From: DATDYW01 sp044375695
Lineage (GTDB): Bacteria; Patescibacteriota; Minisyncoccia; Phycocordibacterales; JAACPR01
Direction of reading: 5' to 3'
DNA length: 5,008 nucleotides
NCBI GenBank assembly: GCA_044375695.1
Contig: JBILMG010000047.1
Span: 1-5,008, forward strand
Every line of letters begins with the position of its first letter. Within the stretch, counting starts at the first letter, position 1. Positions 1-5,008 of this stretch are shown here, one piece after another. The notes beneath the pieces were generated by a model, which had not been told where the DNA came from, ran no database searches, and saw only the letters and a list, made by a program, of their open reading frames with translations. Position numbers and translations under genes: made by a program.

Positions 1-251
1 ACGCCTCGACCTACGCGACCGCGCTCGAAACCTCCGAGCAGGTGGCGCTTCGCTGGGCCGAGGAGGCGCTCACCGCCCGCGCGCCCGAGGCGCCGTCTGC
101 CTGGCTCGCGCGCGTCCGCGCGGTGACCGCCGGCGACATTCGCCGCGCCGCCAAGAAAACTTTTGCCGCGGGCAGGGCAAACCTCGCGCTGGTAGGCCCG
201 TCCGGCGGCGAGTCATCCCTCGAGGCGACGCTCGTGGAAAGCCTCGGCTGA
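1..251 (+). CDS. M16 family (insulinase-like) metallopeptidase, C-terminal fragment
   Basis: This is the 3' end of a gene that begins outside the window. The first complete codon is at position 3 and TGA is at 249-251, leaving 82 visible residues. The pattern is typical of the end of an M16 peptidase C-terminal domain: an amphipathic helix (ETSEQVALRWAEEAL, visible residues 9-23), then VTAGDIRRAAKKTF (41-54), the 'Vt-edi-r-A-k-f' helix, and the strand NLALVGP (60-66), after which members of this family usually end. The zinc site (HxxEH) would lie in the N-terminal domain, so catalytic competence cannot be judged. M16 enzymes are zinc endopeptidases that enclose and cleave peptides; some paralogues are inactive partner subunits. 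The family call rests on this short tail only. The next gene starts 22 bases downstream, apparently from its own promoter. Confidence 0.72.
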   Translation, partial: ASTYATALETSEQVALRWAEEALTARAPEAPSAWLARVRAVTAGDIRRAAKKTFAAGRANLALVGPSGGESSLEATLVESLG

Positions 252-256
252 GCCGG

Positions 257-265
257 TGGTAGAAT
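257..265 (+). promoter_or_regulatory. Extended -10 promoter of the AI-2E gene (leaderless)
   Basis: TGGTAGAAT fits the extended -10 form TGn-TAnnnT. It starts 5 bases after the stop codon of the upstream peptidase gene and ends 8 bases before the ATG at 274. Transcription would be expected to start at about 272-274, on or just before the ATG, so the mRNA would be leaderless. There is no TTGACA-like -35 at the usual spacing, which is acceptable for extended -10 promoters. It is one of the few A/T-rich patches in this G+C-rich stretch. Confidence 0.55.
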
Positions 266-273
266 TGCGCGGC

Positions 274-1380
274 ATGAAAGAAAACCAGAGCCCCAGCATC
301 ACTTTCAATATTAGCGGCGACAGCCTGTTTAAGGTGGCGGCGTTCGCCGTTGCCGTCGCCGCCCTCTGGACCCTGCGCGACGTCGTCCTCGTCGTCCTCG
401 CGGCGGTCATTATCGCCGCGGCCATCGATCCGATGGTGCGGGCTATGCAGAAGAGCCGCGTCCGCGTCCCGCGCACCCTCGCCGTGCTCGCCGTCTACCT
501 CGTCGGCGCGGGCGGTTTCACCCTGCTCTCAACCCAGTTCGCGCCGACGTTCATCAGCGAGGCTAGGTCGCTCGCCGTCCGTCTCCCGGGCCTCCTGCAG
601 AGCCTCGGCGAGACCGAAACCTTGGGCAGCCTGCCGGCGGTGCCGTCTTTCCTCGACAGCCTCGGCGCCGAGTTCGCCAAGGGCAACCTGCTCGCCTCGC
701 TCGAGGGACCTGTCTCCGGCGCCACCTACAGCGTCTTTGCAACCGCCGCTACCGTGTTCGGCGGCCTGCTGTCGTTTGCCCTCGTCATCGTTCTCTCGTT
801 CTACCTGGCGGCCCAGGAGCGCGGCGTCGAAAACTTCCTGCGCATCATTGTGCCGGTGCGCCACGAGGCGTACGTGCTCGACCTCTGGCGCCGCGCCCAG
901 CGCAAGATTGGCCTCTGGATGCAGGGCCAGCTCATCTTGGGCGTCCTGGTCGGACTCATGACCTACCTGGCGCTCGTGCTCGTTGGCGCCCTGGTGGGGC
1001 AGGCGGTCCCGTCGCCGCTCATGCTCGCCCTCGTCGCCGGCGTCCTCGAGCTCGTGCCGGTCGTGGGTCCGATTCTCGCGGCGGTGCCGGCGGTCACCCT
1101 GTCTTTCTCGGCCGGCGGCAGCGCGCTCGGCCTCGCCGTGCTCGCCGTCTACGTGCTGATTCAGCAGTTCGAGAACAACCTGCTCCAGCCGCTGGTGGTC
1201 AAGAAGATTGTCGGCATCCCGTCCGTTGTCGCCATCCTCGCGCTCGTCATTGGCGCCAAGCTCGCCGGTTTCGTCGGCATGCTGCTCGCGGTGCCAATGG
1301 CGGCAGTCCTCATGGAGCTCCTCATCGACCTCGAGCGCCGCAAGCAAGCGGAGATGGAGCGGGAAGCGGCGGGGAAGTAG
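274..1380 (+). CDS. AI-2E family transporter (putative permease)
   Basis: This 368-residue polytopic inner-membrane protein matches the AI-2E / PerM-like family (Pfam PF01594). Hydrophobic segments are at about residues 18-51 (two helices), 66-86, 155-178, 215-242, 248-280, 284-297 and 312-350. The soluble stretch at 90-150 between the early and later helices is typical of the family. Diagnostic motifs are ELVPVVGP (259-266), QQFENNLLQPLVV (297-309) and AGFVGMLLAVP (331-341); the C-terminus is a charged tail. Members have been linked to autoinducer-2 export or Na+/H+ antiport, but the substrate varies and nothing here identifies it. I chose ATG 274 over the in-frame GTG at 256 because 274 sits 8 bases after a good extended -10 and the GTG would lie inside that promoter. 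No Shine-Dalgarno is present. Family membership is secure; function is not. Confidence 0.93.
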   Translation: MKENQSPSITFNISGDSLFKVAAFAVAVAALWTLRDVVLVVLAAVIIAAAIDPMVRAMQKSRVRVPRTLAVLAVYLVGAGGFTLLSTQFAPTFISEARSLAVRLPGLLQSLGETETLGSLPAVPSFLDSLGAEFAKGNLLASLEGPVSGATYSVFATAATVFGGLLSFALVIVLSFYLAAQERGVENFLRIIVPVRHEAYVLDLWRRAQRKIGLWMQGQLILGVLVGLMTYLALVLVGALVGQAVPSPLMLALVAGVLELVPVVGPILAAVPAVTLSFSAGGSALGLAVLAVYVLIQQFENNLLQPLVVKKIVGIPSVVAILALVIGAKLAGFVGMLLAVPMAAVLMELLIDLERRKQAEMEREAAGK

Positions 1381-1423
1381 CGTCAAAGTTGCCTCTCTTT
1401 TCTGCGGGCACGAAAGTGTGGTC

Positions 1424-1849
1424 ATGAATTCAAAAAACTCCCGTCTCGTCGAAATGTCCTCGCTTCGCAATTTTTTCGGCTCTCTTTTCTCGCTCGTCGG
1501 CTTGAAGTTGGGTTCTCTTCTCGCCGTTCTCGCGGCGCTAGTTTCTTCTGGGGGTTTCCCGAGCTCGGTTGGAGACGTGGCGTTTTTTGCCGCTTCGGCG
1601 GCTTTTCCGGCGATTGGCTTCGCCGGCTCTGTTTCTCGTGCGCGTCGGCCTGATCGAGTGAATTCTGCCTACGTCATCTTTTCCGCCGCCGCGTCTCTCG
1701 GCGCATTCGCGCTGGCGCTCTTGCTCGTCGGTGCGGGCAGCTGTTCCGGCGGCGACGGCCTCGGCTGCGAAGTTTTGATTCTCGCCCTGGCGCCCGTGTA
1801 CGCGTTCCTCGAGGTCTTCTCTTTTGTGAAGCTTCGCCGCGCAAAGTAA
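1424..1849 (+). CDS. Hypothetical four-helix membrane protein
   Basis: I do not recognise this 141-residue protein. It has four hydrophobic segments, at about residues 21-42, 51-70, 82-104 and 116-135. Basic residues (R7, R15, RARRPDR at 72-78, KLRRAK at 136-141) fall on one side, predicting both termini in the cytoplasm by the positive-inside rule. The outer loop between helices 3 and 4 holds the only two cysteines, C107 and C115, flanking SGGDGLG, a plausible disulfide. ATG 1424 is chosen because the open frame upstream of it lies inside the AI-2E gene and reads as Ser/Arg-rich shadow; ATG 1454 is an alternative. No Shine-Dalgarno is present; GAAAGT at 1412-1417 is only a weak -10 candidate. 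By hand count about 49 of 141 codons end in A or T, far more than in the AI-2E gene, with many TCT, TTT and GTT codons. This suggests weaker selection or later acquisition. Confidence 0.72.
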   Translation: MNSKNSRLVEMSSLRNFFGSLFSLVGLKLGSLLAVLAALVSSGGFPSSVGDVAFFAASAAFPAIGFAGSVSRARRPDRVNSAYVIFSAAASLGAFALALLLVGAGSCSGGDGLGCEVLILALAPVYAFLEVFSFVKLRRAK

Positions 1850-1876
1850 AAAACGCCTCGCGCTCGACGCGAGGCG
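1848..1876 (-). terminator. Hairpin with U-tract on the minus strand
   Basis: CGCCTCGCG (1854-1862) and CGCGAGGCG (1868-1876) form a perfect 9-bp stem with a 5-base loop (CTCGA). A run of six A lies immediately upstream at 1848-1853, so read on the minus strand the hairpin is followed by six T, the form of an intrinsic terminator. On the plus strand the hairpin is followed by CCTATCATC, a poor U-tract. The A-run includes part of the TAA stop codon of the 1424-1849 gene. It could block antisense transcription from metG, or act as an imperfect plus-strand terminator for the upstream gene. The hairpin itself is certain; its direction is inferred. Confidence 0.6.
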
Positions 1877-1878
1877 CC

Positions 1879-1884
1879 TATCAT
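1879..1884 (+). promoter_or_regulatory. Possible -10 element of metG
   Basis: TATCAT matches five of six positions of TATAAT and begins 3 bases after the hairpin at 1854-1876. A start near 1891 would give a leader of about 15 bases with no Shine-Dalgarno before ATG 1906. There is no TG extension, and the -35 region would fall inside the hairpin with no TTGACA resemblance, so this is weaker than the promoters of AI-2E, the 43-residue gene and ssb. Confidence 0.4.
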
Positions 1885-1905
1885 CGTAAGCTCGGCGCAC
1901 TACCT

Positions 1906-3345
1906 ATGGATTCCAAACCCCTCTACCTCACGACCACGCTCCCGTACGTCAACGGCGCGCCGCACCTTGGCTTCGCGGTCGAGATTATTCGCGCTGATGT
2001 TTTCGCGCGCTTCCACCGCGCCCTCGGCCGCGACGTTTTCTTCAATACCGGCACCGACGAGCACGGCACCAAAATCCTCCAGCGCGCCCGCGACGAGGGG
2101 AAGGACCCGCAGGCGTTCGTGGACGAAATGTCCGAGCCGTTCCGCGCCCTCAAGGAATCGCTCAACCTCACCTGGGACGCTTTCACCCGCACCACCGACG
2201 CGCACCACAAAACAGCTGCCCAAGAGTTTTGGCGCCGCGTGGCCGACAACGGCTACATCTACAAAAAGTCTTACCGCGGACGCTACTGCGTCGGCTGCGA
2301 GATGTTCCTGACCGAAAAAGACCTTTCGCCAGACGGCAGCTGCCCGCACCACCCCGGCAAGGTTCTCGAGGAAATCGAGGAGGAGAACTACTTCTTCGCC
2401 CTCTCTAAATTCTCGCAGCCGCTCGCCGACCTGCTCTCCGCCCATCACGACTTCGTGGTGCCGGACGAGCGCGCCCGCGAGGCTCGCGGCCTCATCGCGC
2501 AGGGGCTCGAGGACTTCAGCGTCTCGCGCCTCGCGTCCAAGATGCCCTGGGGTATTCCGGTCCCGGGCGACGAAGCTCACGTCATGTACGTCTGGTTCGA
2601 CGCGCTCGCCAACTACGTCTCGTGCCTAGGCTGGCCCGAGGACGGCTCGCGCTTTGGCCGTTACTGGGGAGAAGGGGAGCCGACGCAGTTCTGCGGCAAA
2701 GATAATTTGGCGCACCAGGCGATCCGCTGGCAGGCGATGCTCCTCGCCGCCGAGCTGCCGCCGTCCCGCCGCGTCGTGGTCAACGGCTTCATCACCGCCG
2801 ACGGCCAGAAGATGTCCAAGACGATTGGCAACGTTGTCGATCCGCTCGCGCTGGTGGCCTCGCACGGCGTCGACGCCCTGCGCTTCTTCGCGGTGCGCGA
2901 GCTTTCCCCGTTCGAAGATTCCGACTTCACGGCCGCGCGCTACGCCGAGAGCTACCGCGCGGGCCTGCAGAACGGCTTCGGCAACCTCGCGAGCCGCATC
3001 CTCACGCTCTCGCAGACGCACCTGCCCGAAGGCTCCGAGCTTGTCGTAACCGATTTGCCCGAGACCTACGTCGCCGCCTTCCACGCCTGGAATCTCAAGG
3101 CCGCCGCCGATTTCGCCTGGGAACAGATTGGGGCCCTCGATCGCAAGATTCAGGAGACCGAGCCGTTCAAGCTCGTGAAGACCGATTTGCCGCGCGCCAA
3201 GGTCCTCCTCGCCGAAATGCGTCAGTCCCTCTTCGAGATTGCCCGCATGGCCGAGCCGATTGTGCCCAAGGGCGCCGCCGCCGTGCTCAGTGCGCTCCGC
3301 GCCAACGTGAAGCCCGAGCCGATTTACCCGCGCGTCGAGGCCTGA
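1906..3345 (+). CDS. metG: Methionine--tRNA ligase (MetRS)
   Basis: This cytoplasmic class I synthetase of 479 residues joins methionine to tRNA(Met) using ATP, for both initiation and elongation. The Rossmann fold begins with TTTLPYVNGAPHLGF (9-23), in which HLGF replaces the HIGH signature, followed by GTDEHG (49-54). The connective domain carries one zinc knuckle, C128-x2-C131 and C146-x2-H149, the arrangement known from Thermus MetRS. YVWFDAL (228-234) and KMSKT (302-306, the KMSKS loop) complete the catalytic core. The helical anticodon-binding domain shows N360-x3-R364 and ETEPFKL (417-423), with Phe where many enzymes have Trp. The protein ends after this domain: the Trbp111-like C-terminal tRNA-binding domain of longer MetRS is absent. 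ATG 1906 gives the normal N-terminus; there is no Shine-Dalgarno. The next gene starts 15 bases after the stop. Confidence 0.97.
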   Translation: MDSKPLYLTTTLPYVNGAPHLGFAVEIIRADVFARFHRALGRDVFFNTGTDEHGTKILQRARDEGKDPQAFVDEMSEPFRALKESLNLTWDAFTRTTDAHHKTAAQEFWRRVADNGYIYKKSYRGRYCVGCEMFLTEKDLSPDGSCPHHPGKVLEEIEEENYFFALSKFSQPLADLLSAHHDFVVPDERAREARGLIAQGLEDFSVSRLASKMPWGIPVPGDEAHVMYVWFDALANYVSCLGWPEDGSRFGRYWGEGEPTQFCGKDNLAHQAIRWQAMLLAAELPPSRRVVVNGFITADGQKMSKTIGNVVDPLALVASHGVDALRFFAVRELSPFEDSDFTAARYAESYRAGLQNGFGNLASRILTLSQTHLPEGSELVVTDLPETYVAAFHAWNLKAAADFAWEQIGALDRKIQETEPFKLVKTDLPRAKVLLAEMRQSLFEIARMAEPIVPKGAAAVLSALRANVKPEPIYPRVEA

Positions 3346-3354
3346 TGCTAAAAT
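3346..3354 (+). promoter_or_regulatory. Extended -10 promoter of the 43-residue gene (leaderless)
   Basis: TGCTAAAAT is a clear extended -10 (TGn plus TAAAAT, five of six matches to TATAAT). It begins on the base after the metG stop codon (TGA, 3343-3345) and ends 6 bases before the ATG at 3361, so transcription is expected to start on the A of that ATG. It occupies most of the 15-base gap. TTTACC at 3323-3328 resembles a -35 but its 20-base spacing is too long to be convincing. Confidence 0.6.
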
Positions 3355-3360
3355 TCTAGA

Positions 3361-3492
3361 ATGAAAAAGATTCTCCTGGGTGTGGCCATCGGGGTGGCGC
3401 TTTCGTTCGTGGCGTACACGGTCTTCGGCCTTAACCTCTGCGGCGGGACTTACGGCGCGCGTCTGGTCTCCGGCCAGCAGTCCGCAGCGTAG
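3361..3492 (+). CDS. Small single-pass membrane peptide, 43 residues
   Basis: A short frame runs from ATG 3361 to TAG 3490-3492. The peptide begins MKKILLGVAIG, has one hydrophobic helix at about residues 4-24 and ends in a small polar tail with one cysteine (C27) and YGARLVSGQQSAA. The N-terminal KK before the helix suggests N-in orientation, either as a membrane anchor or as a signal peptide. LNLC does not fit a lipobox, so a lipoprotein is unlikely. I do not recognise the family. Support for it being a real gene comes from the strong extended -10 placed 6 bases upstream of the ATG, the typical N-terminus, and the fact that it fills the space between metG and tatD. It is short enough for automatic gene callers to miss. 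It could instead be a translated leader for tatD, which starts 31 bases after its stop. Confidence 0.6.
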   Translation: MKKILLGVAIGVALSFVAYTVFGLNLCGGTYGARLVSGQQSAA

Positions 3493-3523
3493 CCAGCGCC
3501 TCTTCAGCCTCACCGTAAATTTT

Positions 3524-4333
3524 ATGCCTCTCCCGTCTTGGGTCCGCGCCGTCGACTGCCACGGGCACCTCAACTTCGAGGTGTACGACGCCGATCGCGA
3601 CGAGGTGGTCGCGCGGGCCAAAGAGGCGGGCGTCGCCTCGATCGCCGTCGGCGTCTCCGCTGCCTCATCCGCCCGCGCGCTTGAGCTCTCGGGCGATGGC
3701 CGCTACGCCACCGTAGGCCTGCACCCGCTCTACGTGAAGGGTGGCTCGTCCGAAGAGGAAGGGGAGAGCTGGGATGCGGCTGTCTTTGCCGGCCTTGCCC
3801 AGAACCCGGCGACGGTCGCCATCGGCGAGTGCGGCCTCGACTACTCGCGCCTGCCTTCGGGTGGCGAGGCCGAGGCTAAGGCCCTCCAGCGCGCTGCCTT
3901 CGAGGGGCAGATTGCCATTGCCGCGGCGGCGGGGAAGCCCCTCATGATTCACTGCCGCGACGCCTACGATGACTGTCTGGGCGTCCTCGACCAAGCGGCC
4001 CGTGGCGGCCTCTCCGTTCGTGCCAACTTCCACTTCTTTGCCGGCTCCGAGGAGCACCTGCAGGTCATTCTCGACCGCGGCTTCACCGTTTCCTTCACCG
4101 GCGTCATCACCTTCGCCGAGAGCTACGCGCCGCTGGTTCGCTACGCCCCCTGGGACCGCATCCTCTCCGAGACCGACTGCCCCTACGTGGCCCCTAAGCC
4201 TCACCGCGGCAAGCGAAACGAGCCGGCCTTCGTCTGGGAGACCATCCGCGCCCTGGCGGCCCTCAAGGGCGCCCCAGAGGCCGAAGCCGCCGAAACCCTC
4301 CTCGGCAACGCCCGCCGAGTCTTTGGCTTTTAG
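3524..4333 (+). CDS. tatD: TatD family metal-dependent hydrolase / DNase
   Basis: This 269-residue cytoplasmic enzyme is a member of the amidohydrolase superfamily with a TIM-barrel fold and, in characterised relatives, two bound metal ions and 3'-5' exonuclease or DNA-repair activity. All family landmarks are present in order: DCHGHL (11-16, metal ligands H13 and H15), GLHP (65-68), GECGLDY (101-107, metal ligand E102), IHCRDAYDD (142-150, H143), NFHFFAGS (168-175, H170, matching the usual HcFsG), SFTGVITF (190-197), ETDCPYVAP (216-224, D218), PHRGKRNEP (226-234) and the closing GNARRVFGF (261-269). Length is normal for the family (about 260 residues). ATG 3524 gives the expected short N-terminus; in-frame codons further upstream lie in another frame of the 43-residue gene. 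No Shine-Dalgarno and no convincing promoter are visible, although GTAAATTTT precedes the ATG. YcfH/YjjV-type paralogues share these motifs, so the symbol is family-level. Confidence 0.95.
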   Translation: MPLPSWVRAVDCHGHLNFEVYDADRDEVVARAKEAGVASIAVGVSAASSARALELSGDGRYATVGLHPLYVKGGSSEEEGESWDAAVFAGLAQNPATVAIGECGLDYSRLPSGGEAEAKALQRAAFEGQIAIAAAAGKPLMIHCRDAYDDCLGVLDQAARGGLSVRANFHFFAGSEEHLQVILDRGFTVSFTGVITFAESYAPLVRYAPWDRILSETDCPYVAPKPHRGKRNEPAFVWETIRALAALKGAPEAEAAETLLGNARRVFGF

Positions 4334-4354
4334 CCTGCCTGCGTAAGGCCTTTA

Positions 4355-4383
4355 TTGCGGTTTTACCGTTCGCGTGTTAGTTT
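4355..4383 (+). promoter_or_regulatory. rpsF promoter (-35 and extended -10)
   Basis: TTGCGG (4355-4360) is followed after exactly 17 bases by TAGTTT (4378-4383), and TGT at 4375-4377 supplies the TGn extension. The expected transcription start is near 4390, giving a leader of about 0-3 bases before ATG 4393. This is the only candidate promoter here with a recognisable -35 (TTG) at ideal spacing, fitting a highly expressed ribosomal protein gene. It lies in an A/T-richer gap of 59 bases after tatD. Confidence 0.5.
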
Positions 4384-4392
4384 CCCGCCCGT

Positions 4393-4896
4393 ATGACAAA
4401 CAACGAAAAGTCCGAGCGAGCTCGCCTCTACGAGGTTAGCTTCCAGATCGCCCCGACGCTCGGCGAAGATGGCGCCCGCGGGGAAGCAGAAAACATTAAG
4501 AGCCTTATCCAGAAGCAGGGAGGTGAGGTCGTTTCCTTTGGCGAGCCGCGCCAGGTACGCCTCGCCTACACGATCCGTAAGGAGGTAGAGGGCAAGTACC
4601 AGAAGTACGACACCGCCTTCTTCGGTTTCGCTAAGTTCGAGGCTGAGCCCGAGGTTCTCACCGGCCTCAACGAGGAGCTCGCCCGAAACGTCTCTGTTGT
4701 TCGCCACCTCGTCGTCCAGACCGTGCCGGACTCCGAGAAGACCACCGCCAAGCTCGCCGCCGAGCTCCGCGAGGCCGAGAAGAAGCGCCGCGAGGCCTCC
4801 CGCGAGGAGTCCGACGAGGTTGCCGACAAGCCGGCCGAGGCTGCCCCGGAGGCTGCCGCCGACGCCGAGAAGGCCGAGGAGAAGCCGGTCGAGTAG
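4393..4896 (+). CDS. rpsF: Small ribosomal subunit protein bS6, with C-terminal extension
   Basis: This is a component of the 30S platform, where bS6 normally pairs with bS18 on 16S rRNA. The ferredoxin-like core spans about residues 11-112: strand RLYEVSFQIAPTL (11-23), helix 27-42, GGEVVSFGEPRQVRLAYTIRK (43-63, the 'G-rkLAY-I-k' signature), GKYQKYDTAFFGF (67-79), helix EVLTGLNEELARN (87-99) and VVRHLVVQ (102-109). Residues 113-167 form an extra tail: a charged, probably helical part (EKTTAKLAAELREAEKKRRE) followed by a low-complexity Ala/Glu/Pro/Lys stretch that is likely disordered. Extensions of this kind occur in other bacterial S6 proteins. ATG 4393 is the only sensible start and has no Shine-Dalgarno. 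ssb begins 14 bases after the stop, the common rpsF-ssb-(rpsR) order; rpsR would be expected beyond the window. Confidence 0.96.
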   Translation: MTNNEKSERARLYEVSFQIAPTLGEDGARGEAENIKSLIQKQGGEVVSFGEPRQVRLAYTIRKEVEGKYQKYDTAFFGFAKFEAEPEVLTGLNEELARNVSVVRHLVVQTVPDSEKTTAKLAAELREAEKKRREASREESDEVADKPAEAAPEAAADAEKAEEKPVE

Positions 4897-4898
4897 GG

Positions 4899-4904
4899 TA
4901 AACT
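4899..4904 (+). promoter_or_regulatory. -10 element of ssb (leaderless)
   Basis: TAAACT matches TATAAT at four of six positions, including the key A2 and T6. It lies 2 bases after the rpsF stop codon (TAG 4894-4896) and ends 6 bases before ATG 4911, the same spacing as at the 43-residue gene, so a leaderless start on the ATG is predicted. There is no TG extension and no -35-like sequence. ssb could also be read through from the rpsF promoter. Confidence 0.45.
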
Positions 4905-4910
4905 GGGCGC

Positions 4911-5008
4911 ATGTATCTCAACCGCGCAATCATCATCGGTAACCTGACCCGCGATCCGCAGCTCAAAGCGCTGCCGTCGGGCCAGAAGGCTTGCGAGTTC
5001 GGCGTCGC
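4911..5008 (+). CDS. ssb: Single-stranded DNA-binding protein, N-terminal part
   Basis: The gene runs off the window end; 32 complete codons are visible. The N-terminus MYLNRAIIIGNLTRDPQL, then PSGQKACEFGV, is the first strand pair of the SSB OB-fold: the family pattern is M-x-LN-x-v-x-l-iG-N-L-t-r-DPel followed by psG-x-x-v-x-x-F-x-vA. SSB coats single-stranded DNA during replication, repair and recombination, usually as a tetramer. The rest of the OB-fold and the acidic C-terminal tip that recruits partners are not visible. Its position 14 bases after rpsF is the standard bacterial arrangement and supports the call. Confidence 0.95.
   Translation, partial: MYLNRAIIIGNLTRDPQLKALPSGQKACEFGV

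Noticed and set aside
274..1380. Quorum-sensing role implied by the AI-2E family name
   Set aside because: The family name reflects one early study. Substrates differ among members, and no luxS or signalling gene is visible here.
1208..1423. Upstream extension of the 141-residue membrane protein gene to 1208
   Set aside because: This part lies inside the AI-2E gene in another frame and reads as Ser/Arg-rich shadow. ATG 1424, beyond the AI-2E stop, is a natural start.
529..1470. Long minus-strand open frame opposite the AI-2E gene
   Set aside because: The translation is an Arg/Glu/His-rich, low-complexity shadow caused by high G+C third positions of the plus-strand gene, with no recognisable domain.
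3361..3492. Lipoprotein call for the 43-residue peptide because of C27 after the hydrophobic stretch
   Set aside because: The residues before the cysteine (L-N-L-C) do not fit the lipobox, which needs a small residue directly before Cys.
3380..3523. Upstream extension of tatD to 3380
   Set aside because: It would overlap most of the 43-residue gene and add a non-TatD N-terminus. ATG 3524 places the DCHGHL motif at the usual distance from the start.
3511..3523. Leaderless promoter for tatD at the A/T-rich GTAAATTTT patch
   Set aside because: TAAATT (3516-3521) ends only 2 bases before the ATG, too close for a start on or before it, and no better-spaced TAnnnT is present. tatD may be read from the promoter at 3346.
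4337..4356. Terminator after tatD (GCCT-GCGTA-AGGC followed by CTTTATT)
   Set aside because: The stem is only 4 bp and the tail is interrupted by A, so the structure is too weak to call without transcript data.

Overview
This window reads as ordinary chromosome from a G+C-rich bacterium, most likely a member of the Candidate Phyla Radiation (Patescibacteria, Parcubacteria-like). The clues are the gene order (metG, a tiny ORF, tatD, rpsF, ssb), a compact methionyl-tRNA synthetase with an HLGF active-site motif and no C-terminal tRNA-binding domain, very short intergenic gaps, and start codons without Shine-Dalgarno sequences. The lineage is inferred from remembered family patterns, not from a search. 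All supported genes lie on the + strand, and no gap between genes exceeds about 60 bases.

Layout: 1-251 is the C-terminal end of an M16 (insulinase-like) peptidase. 274-1380 is an AI-2E family membrane protein. 1424-1849 is an unrecognised 141-residue protein with four predicted membrane helices. A 9-bp GC hairpin at 1854-1876 separates it from metG (1906-3345). A 43-residue single-helix membrane peptide gene (3361-3492) lies between metG and tatD (3524-4333). rpsF (4393-4896) and the first 98 bases of ssb (from 4911) end the window.

Functionally, the right half is core information processing: Met-tRNA charging, a TatD-family metal-dependent nuclease, ribosomal protein bS6 and single-stranded DNA-binding protein. 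The left half is envelope-related: a peptidase, a transporter-like protein and an unknown membrane protein. There is no mobile element, CRISPR array, tRNA or rRNA, and I see no sign of a novel multi-gene system.

The most interesting signal is at the gene starts. At three of them (AI-2E, the 43-residue peptide and ssb) a -10-like element sits right after the upstream stop codon and 6-8 bases before the ATG. This predicts leaderless mRNAs with each gene having its own promoter despite tight packing. rpsF has a similar, nearly leaderless promoter with a plausible -35. The best Shine-Dalgarno-like strings in the window lie inside the rpsF coding sequence, with no start codon after them. Other points of interest are the overlooked 43-residue gene, the compositionally distinct 141-residue membrane protein, and a hairpin whose U-tract serves the minus strand.
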